35,534 nt of DNA, taken from positions 1-35,534 of the forward strand of contig NZ_JALHPR010000033.1 in NCBI RefSeq assembly GCF_022842375.1, read 5' to 3'. A program made the position numbers and the translations under genes. The notes under the pieces were generated by a model. The model searched no databases. It was given only the letters and a program-made list of their open reading frames with translations, and had not been told where the DNA came from. The stretch is from Elioraea sp. (lineage in GTDB: Bacteria > Pseudomonadota > Alphaproteobacteria > Acetobacterales > Acetobacteraceae). How positions within the stretch are numbered: the stretch's first letter is position 1; each line of letters begins with the position of its first letter. Positions 17,271 through 24,599 of this stretch are shown here, piece by piece.

Positions 17271-17540
17271 TCAGCCGCGCGAACCGGCCTGGCCGGCAAG
17301 CGCGAGGGGAATCACGTCGAAGCGCTGGCCGTCCGTCACGACCTGCACCGCCGGGCCCTGGGCAACCGCAGGGGCCGCCGTCACGAAGCGGGGCTGCGCA
17401 TCGCCATGGCCACCGACATGCTGTGCCGCCACGATCGGGCGCGCCTGGCCGGCCACCGGCGCCTCGGCCGAGGCGAAGGCGGGGGAGGCGCCAACCAGGA
17501 GGGCGGCGGCGGCGAAGGCGGTGGCGAAGAGCTTGCTCAT
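17271..17540 (-). CDS. Small secreted protein of unknown function
   Basis: An 89-aa protein with a clear signal peptide ([20 protein letters not shown], likely cut near AFASA). The rest is Ala/Val/Gln-rich with a short [12 protein letters not shown] stretch and no motif I recognise. An ATG three codons earlier (17549) is possible, but the AAAAGGA box is better spaced for 17540. It sits alone between trpF and trpB, normally neighbours in this cluster, which suggests a lineage-specific insertion. An imperfect inverted repeat (GGAACC/GGTTCC) lies in its upstream region near 17570-17590. Confidence 0.65.
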   Translation of the reverse strand: MSKLFATAFAAAALLVGASPAFASAEAPVAGQARPIVAAQHVGGHGDAQPRFVTAAPAVAQGPAVQVVTDGQRFDVIPLALAGQAGSRG

Positions 17541-17718
17541 GGAAGTCATCCTTTTCTTCTCGTCATCGGGAACCTCGGCGGAGGGTTCCGCGAGGGACGC
17601 GGCGTCAACCGCATCGGATGAACGGAAGATGACCCCGGAGCGTCATTCGCGCCAACGCGGGAACGGGATGTTCACCATCGGCCTGCCAGATGACACGACA
17701 GCGCGAGAAGGGGTAACC

Positions 17719-18441
17719 TCAGGTCGTTTCACCCCGGGCGCCAGCTTCACCACGGGCGCCAGCTTCACCACGGGCGCCAGCTTCACCACGGGCGCCAGCT
17801 TCACCACGGGCGGCAGCGATGAAGGCGGTGATCAGCGCCGCGTCCTTCACTCCCCGCGCGCGTTCCACCCCGCTCGACACATCCACGCCCGGCGCCCCGG
17901 CTGTCGCGATGGCCTCCGCCACGTTGCCAGGGCTCAGCCCGCCGGCGAGCAGCCAGGGTACCGGCACCGCCGCCCCCTGCATGATCGACCAGTCGAACGC
18001 CCCCGCATTGCCGCCGGGGCGCGTGGCGTCGGGCGGCGGCTTGGCATCGAACAGCAGCAGGTCGGCCACGGCGCCGAAACGCGTGATCGCCTCTGTCACC
18101 TCGGCCCGCGTGGCCACACCCACCGCCTTCATCACCCGGATGCCGAACCGCGCGCGGATGGCAGCGAGGCGCGCCGCATCCTCCTCGCCATGGAGCTGGA
18201 GGATGTCGAGCGGGATGGCGGCGAGGGTCGCGGCGAGCGTCGCGTCATCGGCATCGACGAACAGGCCGACGCGGAGCGGCCCGCCCGTGTGGCGGGCGGA
18301 GAGGGCGGCGGCCGCGTCGGGCGTGATGGCCCGCGGGCTCGGCGGGAAGAACACGAGGCCGATCATGTCGGCCCCCGCAGCAACCGCAGCGTCGAGCGCA
18401 TCCGCCGTCGTGATGCCACAGATCTTGACCGTCACGCTCAT
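17719..18441 (-). CDS. trpF: Phosphoribosylanthranilate isomerase
   Basis: A 240-aa TIM-barrel enzyme for the third step of tryptophan synthesis (Amadori rearrangement of phosphoribosylanthranilate). The N-terminus TVKICGIT contains the catalytic cysteine (Cys8). [20 protein letters not shown] (general-acid Asp) and [11 protein letters not shown] follow, with the phosphate site [10 protein letters not shown]. The ordinary protein should end around [13 protein letters not shown]. Here a tail of about 28 residues is added, made of the six-residue unit GARGEA encoded by an 18-bp tandem repeat. The ATG overlaps the pyrF stop (ATGA). Confidence 0.95.
   Translation of the reverse strand: MSVTVKICGITTADALDAAVAAGADMIGLVFFPPSPRAITPDAAAALSARHTGGPLRVGLFVDADDATLAATLAAIPLDILQLHGEEDAARLAAIRARFGIRVMKAVGVATRAEVTEAITRFGAVADLLLFDAKPPPDATRPGGNAGAFDWSIMQGAAVPVPWLLAGGLSPGNVAEAIATAGAPGVDVSSGVERARGVKDAALITAFIAAARGEAGARGEAGARGEAGARGEAGARGETT
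17736..17807. repeat. 18-bp minisatellite in the 3' end of trpF
   Basis: Four perfect head-to-tail copies of an 18-bp unit (GGGCGCCAGCTTCACCAC) at 17736, 17754, 17772 and 17790, plus a decayed partial copy from 17808. Because 18 is divisible by three, copy-number change only lengthens or shortens the GARGEA tail of TrpF without breaking the frame. Confidence 0.95.
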
Positions 18442-19163
18442 GCGAGCGACGCAGCGATCGCCCTCGCCGCTTCGGCAGGATCGGGGGCGCCCGTGAGAGG
18501 GCGGCCGAGCACGAGCCAGTCAGCGCCGGCAGCGACCGCTTGTTCCGGCGTCATCACCCGCTTCTGGTCACCGGCATCGGCACCAGCGGGGCGGATGCCG
18601 GGCACTACGAGCGCCACGTCGGGCCCCAACGTGGCGCGCAACGGCGCGACCTCATGGGCCGAGCAGACGAGCCCGTCCGCCCCTGCCGCGATCGCCAGCT
18701 GCCCGAGCCTGAGCACCTGCTGCGCCGGCCCGCCTGCCACGCCGGTGGCGGCGAGATCAGCCGCGCCAAGGCTCGTCAGCACCGTGACGGCGAGCAGCAT
18801 GGGACGCATGGCGCCTGCTGTCCCGGCAGCCTTCTCCGCCGCCTCGCGCGCGGCGGCGATCATCGCCTCGCCGCCGCCTGCGTGCAGCGTCAGCATCGCG
18901 ACGCCGAGCGTGGCGGCTGACCGCGTGGCGCCGGCGACGGTGTTGGGAATGTCGTGCAGCTTGAGGTCGAGGAAGACCGGCGTTCCCGCCTCCGCGACCG
19001 CTGCCACCGCAGACGGCCCATGCGCGACGAAGAGTTCGAGCCCGACCTTCACGAGTCCGACATCACGGCCAAGCGCGCGGGCCCAGCCGGCGGCGCGGGC
19101 AGGGTCGGGGGTGTCGAGTGCTGCGATCAGCCGCGCGGCGGGTGTTGTCGGGCGTGCGAGCAT
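18438..19163 (-). CDS. pyrF: Orotidine 5'-phosphate decarboxylase
   Basis: A 241-aa TIM-barrel enzyme for the last step of UMP synthesis. The catalytic DxKxxDI motif is seen in [12 protein letters not shown] (Asp66, Lys68, Asp71), preceded by VKVGLELF, with VPGIRPAG and the phosphate-binding DWLVLGRPL near the C-terminus. Length is normal for the short bacterial class. It is coupled to trpF by a four-base overlap, so a pyrimidine gene and a tryptophan gene share a transcript. lapA ends 43 bp upstream. Confidence 0.96.
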   Translation of the reverse strand: MLARPTTPAARLIAALDTPDPARAAGWARALGRDVGLVKVGLELFVAHGPSAVAAVAEAGTPVFLDLKLHDIPNTVAGATRSAATLGVAMLTLHAGGGEAMIAAAREAAEKAAGTAGAMRPMLLAVTVLTSLGAADLAATGVAGGPAQQVLRLGQLAIAAGADGLVCSAHEVAPLRATLGPDVALVVPGIRPAGADAGDQKRVMTPEQAVAAGADWLVLGRPLTGAPDPAEAARAIAASLA

Positions 19164-19206
19164 GGGGGTGACGTAGCAGCCGCCGACGCACGCCGCCAGC
19201 GTGGGT

Positions 19207-19548
19207 TCAGCGCGGGGGCGGCAGAACCGCGGGGCGTTCCGTCGGCGCCGAACCAGGGCCGGGGGCGCGGGCGAGCGACTTCTTCAGCTGGTCGACCTCA
19301 GCCCGGAGAGCGTTGGTGCTGTTCTCGAGGCGCCGCGCGCGCATCCGCACCGGCAGCGCCGTGGTCCATACCACGATCGCGCCGAACAGGAAGGCGATGG
19401 CCGAGACGGCGAGGACGGCGACGGAGAGCGGCAGTTCCACCGTCACGTCGAACGGCCAGAGGCCGAGCGTGACGGGGGCGGTGTTCGACACGGCGAACAG
19501 CACGAGGAGTGCCGCGAGTGGGATGGTCAGTAGCCATGAGGCTCGCAT
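19207..19548 (-). CDS. lapA: LapA-family (DUF1049) inner-membrane protein
   Basis: A 113-aa protein with two transmembrane segments (about residues 4-22 and 41-63). The [26 protein letters not shown] signature of the LapA/YciS family spans the loop and second helix. A cytoplasmic coiled-coil-like tail follows ([20 protein letters not shown]) and ends in a Pro-rich stretch. In E. coli LapA helps control LpxC turnover and LPS assembly; that role here is extrapolated. It sits 15 bp after ihfB, a placement widespread in Proteobacteria. Confidence 0.85.
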   Translation of the reverse strand: MRASWLLTIPLAALLVLFAVSNTAPVTLGLWPFDVTVELPLSVAVLAVSAIAFLFGAIVVWTTALPVRMRARRLENSTNALRAEVDQLKKSLARAPGPGSAPTERPAVLPPPR

Positions 19549-19563
19549 GTCGTTTCCCCCGGC

Positions 19564-19875
19564 TCAGCGTGACGCTGCCTGGGGCGCGCGGGCGGGTGCA
19601 TGGTTCAGCCGGTCGCGCAGGTCCTTGCCGGCCTTGAAGAAGGGAACGACCTTCTCCGATACCGAGACCGCCACGCCGGTGCGCGGGTTGCGGCCGGTGC
19701 GGGCATCGCGCTTCTTGACCGAGAAGGCGCCGAAGCCACGAAGCTCAACCCTGTCGCCGCGCGACAGCGCCAGCACGATCTCGTCGAACACGGTGCCGAT
19801 GATCGCCTCGACATCACGCTGCATCAGATGCGGGTTGCGGCGCGCCAGCTCGGCGATCAGCTCCGACCGTGTCAT
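19564..19875 (-). CDS. ihfB: Integration host factor subunit beta
   Basis: A 103-aa HU/IHF-family DNA-bending protein. The body [17 protein letters not shown]... and the beta-arm region [21 protein letters not shown] are typical, with the tip proline in RNPRTG that intercalates into DNA. The position after rpsA/sppA supports the beta assignment over HU or IhfA. The ATG overlaps the sppA stop (19872-19875). The Ala/Pro tail after residue 93 is a common extension. Confidence 0.93.
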   Translation of the reverse strand: MTRSELIAELARRNPHLMQRDVEAIIGTVFDEIVLALSRGDRVELRGFGAFSVKKRDARTGRNPRTGVAVSVSEKVVPFFKAGKDLRDRLNHAPARAPQAASR

Positions 19876-20810
19876 TCGACGCCCCCCCGACTTCCAACAG
19901 ACAGCGAAGGGTGCCAGATGGCCATCAGGCCGTCAAGGCTAAGCCGTTCTGAAACAAGGGCTTTTCTCGCGTCACGCAACAGCCGCGGAATGAGCCGCTC
20001 AGACTCGTCGTCCATCATCTCGCGGACGGGCAGGCTGACCGGCACACCCTTCGCGGCCGCAAGCCAGGCGCGAGCCTCCGTCTCTCCGCCGATCGCATCG
20101 ACGAGGCCGGCACCCACCGCCTGGCGACCGGTGAACACGCGGCCATCGGCGAGCGTGCGCACGCGCCCCTCGTCCATCCCACGCCCGGCCACGACCATGG
20201 CCACGAACTGGGCGTAGAGGTCCTGGATCACGGCGTTGAGCGCCGCGCGGCCTTCCTCGGTCAGCGGCCGCAGCGGCGAGGGCTGGTCCTTGAGCGGACC
20301 TGACCTGATCGCCTCGGCGCGGATGCCGAGGCTTTCCAGCAGGCCGGAGAAATCCGCCGTCTGCATGATCACGCCGATCGAGCCCGTGACGGTCGACTCC
20401 CGGGCAAAGATCCGCTCGGCCGGCAGCGCGACCATGTAGCCGGCCGAGGCAGCCGTTCCGCCCATCACCGCGACGACAGGCTTCCTTGCCGCGACCACGG
20501 CGAGTGCCCGGTGCAGCGCCTCGCCGCCCGAGACGGTGCCGCCAGGGCTGTCGATGGCAACGATCAGCGCGCGCGTGCTTGTGTCATCGGCAAGCTTTGC
20601 GAGCGCCTCGTCACGCTCACGGTCCTCGGTGATGACGCCGCTCACGGTCAGCCGCGCCACGGAGGCGCCGAGCAGCGCGCGGCCAGGGACCGCCTCGCGC
20701 GCGACGAGGGCGATCGCGCCAAGCACGGCGATGACGGCGACGGCGCGCCAGAAGGCGAGGCCGCGCTTGAGGCGGCGGCGGTCGATAAGGAGGTCGCTTT
20801 CGAGGGCCAT
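19872..20810 (-). CDS. sppA: Signal peptide peptidase SppA-type S49 protease
   Basis: A 312-aa membrane-anchored serine protease that degrades cleaved signal peptides. One N-terminal membrane segment spans about residues 18-37. The catalytic Ser122 lies in ASAGY and the general-base Lys174 in GPLKD. Their 52-residue spacing matches the Ser/Lys dyad of the short bacterial SppA form. VTGSIGVI is the usual segment between them. The gene lies between rpsA and ihfB. The ATG at 20810 is about 200 bp from the rpsA stop and beyond its terminator, so it likely has its own promoter. Confidence 0.92.
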   Translation of the reverse strand: MALESDLLIDRRRLKRGLAFWRAVAVIAVLGAIALVAREAVPGRALLGASVARLTVSGVITEDRERDEALAKLADDTSTRALIVAIDSPGGTVSGGEALHRALAVVAARKPVVAVMGGTAASAGYMVALPAERIFARESTVTGSIGVIMQTADFSGLLESLGIRAEAIRSGPLKDQPSPLRPLTEEGRAALNAVIQDLYAQFVAMVVAGRGMDEGRVRTLADGRVFTGRQAVGAGLVDAIGGETEARAWLAAAKGVPVSLPVREMMDDESERLIPRLLRDARKALVSERLSLDGLMAIWHPSLSVGSRGGVE

Positions 20811-20935
20811 GGACGAGATATGCCAGGGACGCGGCGCCGCGTCACGCGCGGCGCGTTTTCCTTGCCCTCAGGCGCCGGGCGCCACCTCCGGTGGCTTGGC
20901 TCGCCGCAGGGGCGGCGGGCCGCATTCGCGGCCTT

Positions 20936-20975
20936 GGAAAAGAAAGCGGGCGGCACCGTTGCCGGTGCCGCCCGC
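20936..20975 (-). terminator. Intrinsic terminator of rpsA
   Basis: A perfect 13-bp stem (GCGGGCGGCACCG with its complement, 20946-20958 and 20963-20975) with a four-base loop, about 38 bp past the rpsA stop. Read on the minus strand, the stem is followed by TTTCTTTTCC, a good U-rich tract. This is the most canonical terminator in the window. Confidence 0.88.
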
Positions 20976-21013
20976 CGTTACGCCAGGAGAGCGTCGCCCC
21001 TGAGGGCGAAACC

Positions 21014-22729
21014 TCACTCCTTGGTGTCGTTCGCCATCTGGTTCCGGCGGCGGATCGCCGCACCGAGGATGTCGCCGAGCGAGGCGCCGCTGTCGGAGGA
21101 ACCGAACTCCGCCATCGCCACCTTCTCCTCCTCCATCTCGCGCGACTTCACCGAGAGGGTGAGGCGGCGCGTCTGGCGGTCGACGGCGATGATCTTGGCG
21201 TCGATCTTGTCGCCGACGCCGAAGCGATCGGGGCGCTGGTCCTGGCGGTCACGCGCGAGCTCCGCCTTGCGGATGAAGCCCGTCACCGCCTCGTCGATCT
21301 TCACCTCGAGGCCGTTCGCCTGCACCGACGTGACGACGCAGGTCACGACCGAGCCCTTGATCAGCTTGTCCATCACGCCGGCTGCCGGGTCGACCGAGAG
21401 CTGCTTCACGCCGAGGCTGATGCGCTCCTTCTCGACATCGACGTCGAGCACCTTGGCCTCGACCATGTCGCCCTTCTTGAAGTTGGCGATCGCGGCCTCG
21501 CCCGCCTCGTCCCAGCTGAGGTCGGAGAGGTGGACCATGCCGTCGATGTCGCCGGGAAGGCCGAGGAACAGGCCGAACTCGGTGATGTTGCGCACCTCGC
21601 CCGACACCGTGGTGCCGACCGGGTGGGTATCGACGAATTCCTCCCACGGGTTGCGCATGCACTGCTTGAGGCCGAGCGAGATGCGGCGCTTCACCTGGTC
21701 GACGTCGAGCACCATCACCTCGACCTCCTGGGAGGTGGAGACGATCTTGCCCGGGTGGACGTTCTTCTTCGTCCACGACATCTCGGACACGTGCACGAGG
21801 CCTTCCACGCCCGGCTCCAGCTCCACGAAGGCGCCGTAGTCGGTGATGTTGGTCACGCGGCCCATGTACTTCGCACCCATCGGGTACTTGGCGGCCACGC
21901 CCTCCCACGGATCGGCGAGCAGCTGCTTCATGCCGAGCGAGATGCGCTGGGTGTCCTGGTTGAAGCGGATCACCTGCACTTTCACCGTCTGGCCGACCTG
22001 CAGCGCCTCCGACGGGTGGTTGATGCGGCGCCAGGCGATGTCGGTGACGTGCAGCAGGCCATCGACGCCGCCGAGATCCACGAAGGCGCCGTAGTCGGTG
22101 ATGTTCTTCACCACGCCGTCGAGGATCATGCCTTCCTTCAGGCCCTGCACGAGCTCGGCCCGCTGCTCGGCGCGGGTTTCCTCGAGCACGGCGCGGCGCG
22201 AGACGACGATGTTGCCGCGCGCGCGGTCCATCTTGAGGATCTGGAAGGGCTGCGGGCTGCCCATCAGCGGGCCCACGTCACGCACCGGGCGGATATCGAC
22301 CTGGCTGCCGGGGAGGAACGCCACCGCGCCGCCGAGATCGACGGTGAAGCCGCCCTTCACGCGCCCGAAGATCACGCCGTTGCAGCGCTGCTGCGCGGCG
22401 AAGGCCTTCTCGAGGTTGGTCCAGGCCTCCTCGCGGCGGGCCTTCTCGCGGGAGAGGATGATCGAGCCGTCACGGTCCTCGTAGCGATCGACGTACACCT
22501 CGATCATGTCGCCGGGCTTCACCTCGGCCTTCTGGCCTGGTGGAGCGAATTCCTTCAGCGGGACGCGGCCTTCCGACTTGAGGCCCACGTCGACGACGGC
22601 AACGTCGCCGTCGAGGCGCAGCACGCGCCCGGTGATGACGCTTCCGTCGAAGCCGCTGTCCTTGCCGAGCGTTTCGTCGAGCAGGGTCGCGAAATCTTCC
22701 ATGACGGGAGCGGTCTGGGTATTGGCCAT
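21014..22729 (-). CDS. rpsA: 30S ribosomal protein S1
   Basis: A 571-aa RNA-binding protein that brings mRNA to the 30S subunit. It consists of six S1 (OB-fold) repeats, with recurring signatures such as GAFVDLGGVDGLLHVTDIAW, GAFVELEPGVEGLVHVSEMSW and FGLFLGLPGDIDGMVHLSDLSW. The start is the ATG at 22729 (MANTQTAPVMEDF), with AAGGAAG 11 bases before it. Longer open frames upstream are Arg-rich and unlike S1. The cmk gene often found upstream is not next to it here. Two stable hairpins in the leader may take part in autogenous control, which is known for S1 in E. coli. Confidence 0.96.
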   Translation of the reverse strand: MANTQTAPVMEDFATLLDETLGKDSGFDGSVITGRVLRLDGDVAVVDVGLKSEGRVPLKEFAPPGQKAEVKPGDMIEVYVDRYEDRDGSIILSREKARREEAWTNLEKAFAAQQRCNGVIFGRVKGGFTVDLGGAVAFLPGSQVDIRPVRDVGPLMGSPQPFQILKMDRARGNIVVSRRAVLEETRAEQRAELVQGLKEGMILDGVVKNITDYGAFVDLGGVDGLLHVTDIAWRRINHPSEALQVGQTVKVQVIRFNQDTQRISLGMKQLLADPWEGVAAKYPMGAKYMGRVTNITDYGAFVELEPGVEGLVHVSEMSWTKKNVHPGKIVSTSQEVEVMVLDVDQVKRRISLGLKQCMRNPWEEFVDTHPVGTTVSGEVRNITEFGLFLGLPGDIDGMVHLSDLSWDEAGEAAIANFKKGDMVEAKVLDVDVEKERISLGVKQLSVDPAAGVMDKLIKGSVVTCVVTSVQANGLEVKIDEAVTGFIRKAELARDRQDQRPDRFGVGDKIDAKIIAVDRQTRRLTLSVKSREMEEEKVAMAEFGSSDSGASLGDILGAAIRRRNQMANDTKE

Positions 22730-22757
22730 GTGGTCGATGTCTTCCTTCGAGCCCGCT

Positions 22758-22776
22758 GGTCCGACCCTGTCGGACC
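22758..22776 (-). promoter_or_regulatory. rpsA leader hairpin, proximal
   Basis: A perfect 8-bp inverted repeat (GGTCCGAC/GTCGGACC) with a three-base loop, AGG on the minus strand. It begins about 29 nt upstream of the rpsA ATG. If the leader is transcribed, the hairpin sits just 5' of the ribosome-binding region, where S1 or RNase binding could control translation. A regulatory role is inferred from position. Confidence 0.45.
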
Positions 22777-22870
22777 TTGCTGCGGGGCCTGCGCGCCCGT
22801 CCGGTCGTGCGTTTCGCGCGAGAGGAGCGGTCACGACTTGCCCGGGTTCACCCTCGGGCCGGTTGCGACG

Positions 22871-22891
22871 ACGGGCCGGTTCGCGGCCCGT
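22871..22891 (-). promoter_or_regulatory. rpsA leader hairpin, distal
   Basis: An 8-bp inverted repeat (ACGGGCCG/CGGCCCGT) with a five-base loop, about 140-160 nt upstream of the rpsA ATG. Together with the hairpin at 22758-22776 it suggests a structured 5' leader. The function is unproven. Confidence 0.35.
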
Positions 22892-22973
22892 TGGCTGGCG
22901 ATGGACCATCGATCGGTAATGGCCGCCAACACGTCACGGCGCCGCAACCTTCGCTGCGGCGTCCGATCGCGGG

Positions 22974-23003
22974 TCAGAAACGCCCTCGGGCCGGAAAAGT
23001 CAA
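22974..23003 (-). promoter_or_regulatory. Candidate rpsA promoter
   Basis: On the minus strand, TTGACT (22998-23003) is followed after 18 bp by TTCTGA (22974-22979). This is a plausible housekeeping sigma-factor pair, about 240 nt upstream of the rpsA start. The -10 box is weak, and no transcript data support it. Confidence 0.3.
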
Positions 23004-23088
23004 GCTGGAAGGCCGGTTCATGCGGGCCCCCTCCCGCAACCCCCGCTGCACCCGGGCGTTGGACGGTCACGCCGTGGAGGGGCGTGCG

Positions 23089-24177
23089 ATGGAGATGCAA
23101 GACCCCGCCGAGGCTTCGGCGCGGCGGGACGATGAGCCCGGGTTCGTGCGCAAAGTACTGATCGTGCTGGCGCTCGCGGCGCTGGCGCTCCTCGCCTGGC
23201 AGGCACACCTGGCCCTTCTCATCACCTTCGCCGGCATCGTCGTCGCGGTGCTGCTGTCGGCTCTCGCGCACCCGCTCGAAACACGGCTCAGCTTTGGGCG
23301 ACCCTGGGCATTGCTCGCCGCCGCCGCGGGCCTCGCGGGCCTGCTCGCCCTCGCAGGTGCCCTCGTCGGCGCCGAGGTGGCGGCCCAGGTGAAGGACTTC
23401 CTCAGCCGGCTGCCGGAAGCGATCGGCGCGCTCGGCGAGCGGTTCGGCATCGACGTACCCCGCCCGGGCCAGACCAGCGGCGAGGATGCAGCGGCGCTCC
23501 TCGGCGCGATCGACCCGTCCTGGCTCGGTGGCGTGGCGGGGCAGGTGGCGAGCGTCGGCGGCGCGCTGGTCAATGCGCTCTCGGCCCTCGTGGTCGCGGT
23601 GATCGGCGGCTGGTTCCTCGCGGCCGACCCGGCCCTCTATCGCCGCGGCGTGACGCTGCTGCTGCCCCTGAACCAGCGGCGCAGGACAGAGGTGGCAATG
23701 GAGGCATCCGGCGAGGCACTTCGCCTCTGGCTCGGCGCGCAGGCTGTCTCGATGCTGCTGATCGGCATCCTCGCCTGGCTCGGCACCTGGGCGATCGGGC
23801 TTCCCTCGCCTGTCGCGCTGGGCCTGTTCGCGGGGCTCGCCGCCTTCGTGCCGCTGATCGGCGCGGTTGCAGGTGCGGTGCCCGCGCTCCTGCTCGCGCT
23901 CACCGAGGGCGGCGATGCCGTGCTGTGGACGGCGGGGCTGTTCATTGCGATCCAGCAGCTCGAATCGAACATGATCGCGCCGCTCGTGCAGCGGCACATG
24001 GTCGACCTGCCGCCGGCGCTGGTGCTGTTCGCGGTCGTGGCGATCGGGCTTCTGTTCGGCCTGCCGGGCGTGATCCTCGCCGCCCCGATCACGGTCGCGG
24101 CGTTCGTCCTCGTGAAGCTGCTCTATGTCCGCGAGACGCTCGGCCACGACACGGAGGTTCCCGGCGAGGAGGGCTGA
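23089..24177 (+). CDS. AI-2E family transporter (PerM/TqsA-like permease)
   Basis: A 362-aa multi-pass inner-membrane protein. Hydrophobic segments near the N-terminus (VLIVLALAALALLAWQAHLA, LITFAGIVVAVLLSAL) are followed by a pair around residue 85. A hydrophilic stretch with VKDFLSRLPEAIGALGERF comes next, then four or five closely spaced helices. The family mark QQLESNMIAPLVQRHMVDLPPAL lies near the C-terminus. Members export autoinducer-2 or move ions; substrate cannot be told from sequence. The ATG at 23089 has a GGAGGGG box six bases away. It diverges from rpsA. Confidence 0.88.
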   Translation: MEMQDPAEASARRDDEPGFVRKVLIVLALAALALLAWQAHLALLITFAGIVVAVLLSALAHPLETRLSFGRPWALLAAAAGLAGLLALAGALVGAEVAAQVKDFLSRLPEAIGALGERFGIDVPRPGQTSGEDAAALLGAIDPSWLGGVAGQVASVGGALVNALSALVVAVIGGWFLAADPALYRRGVTLLLPLNQRRRTEVAMEASGEALRLWLGAQAVSMLLIGILAWLGTWAIGLPSPVALGLFAGLAAFVPLIGAVAGAVPALLLALTEGGDAVLWTAGLFIAIQQLESNMIAPLVQRHMVDLPPALVLFAVVAIGLLFGLPGVILAAPITVAAFVLVKLLYVRETLGHDTEVPGEEG

Positions 24178-24196
24178 CGAACGGCAGTCCCTCTCC

Positions 24197-24559
24197 TCAG
24201 GGGAAACCGGGCGGGAACACGTGCAGCCCATCAGTCCCGAGCGGCAGCGGGATCACCGAGCGCACGGCAGAGAGCGCCAGCGTGCCGTAGAGATGCGGGA
24301 ACTGGCCCGGCCGCCCGCCGCCCGATGAGGCCGGCTCGAACCGCAGCGCATCACCGAGCGGGGCGATGTGGACGGCGACCAGCAGCAGGTCGGCCACTCC
24401 GGCGCGGTGTTTCGCTGCCGACGCACGCGCCTGATAGGCGGTCGAGAAGTGCAGGAACCCGTCGCGCGCATCATCGGCGCTGCCGGCATAGGCGCCCGCG
24501 CTCATCGCCGCCGCCCAGTCGGGCGCGCGCACCAGGGTGTAGACCAGCGCGTCATCCAT
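24197..24559 (-). CDS. DUF952 domain-containing protein
   Basis: A 120-aa cytoplasmic protein matching the DUF952 family: VYTLVRAPDWAAA near the N-terminus, then DGFLHFSTAYQ, LLVAVHIAPLGDALRFEP, and a C-terminal FPHLYGTLALSAV. The His and Tyr positions of these motifs are the conserved ones. Function is unknown; the fold is related to ADP-ribosyltransferase-like proteins in some classifications. The ATG at 24559 has GGAGG seven bases before it. It diverges closely from the amidohydrolase and converges with the AI-2E permease. Confidence 0.8.
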   Translation of the reverse strand: MDDALVYTLVRAPDWAAAMSAGAYAGSADDARDGFLHFSTAYQARASAAKHRAGVADLLLVAVHIAPLGDALRFEPASSGGGRPGQFPHLYGTLALSAVRSVIPLPLGTDGLHVFPPGFP

Positions 24560-24599
24560 GCCTTCGCCTCCATCGTGTCCCTGCTTCTCGACGGGAACC

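Noticed and set aside
17736-17807. Possible CRISPR-like array.
   Set aside because: The 18-bp units are directly adjacent with no spacers and are translated as part of TrpF.
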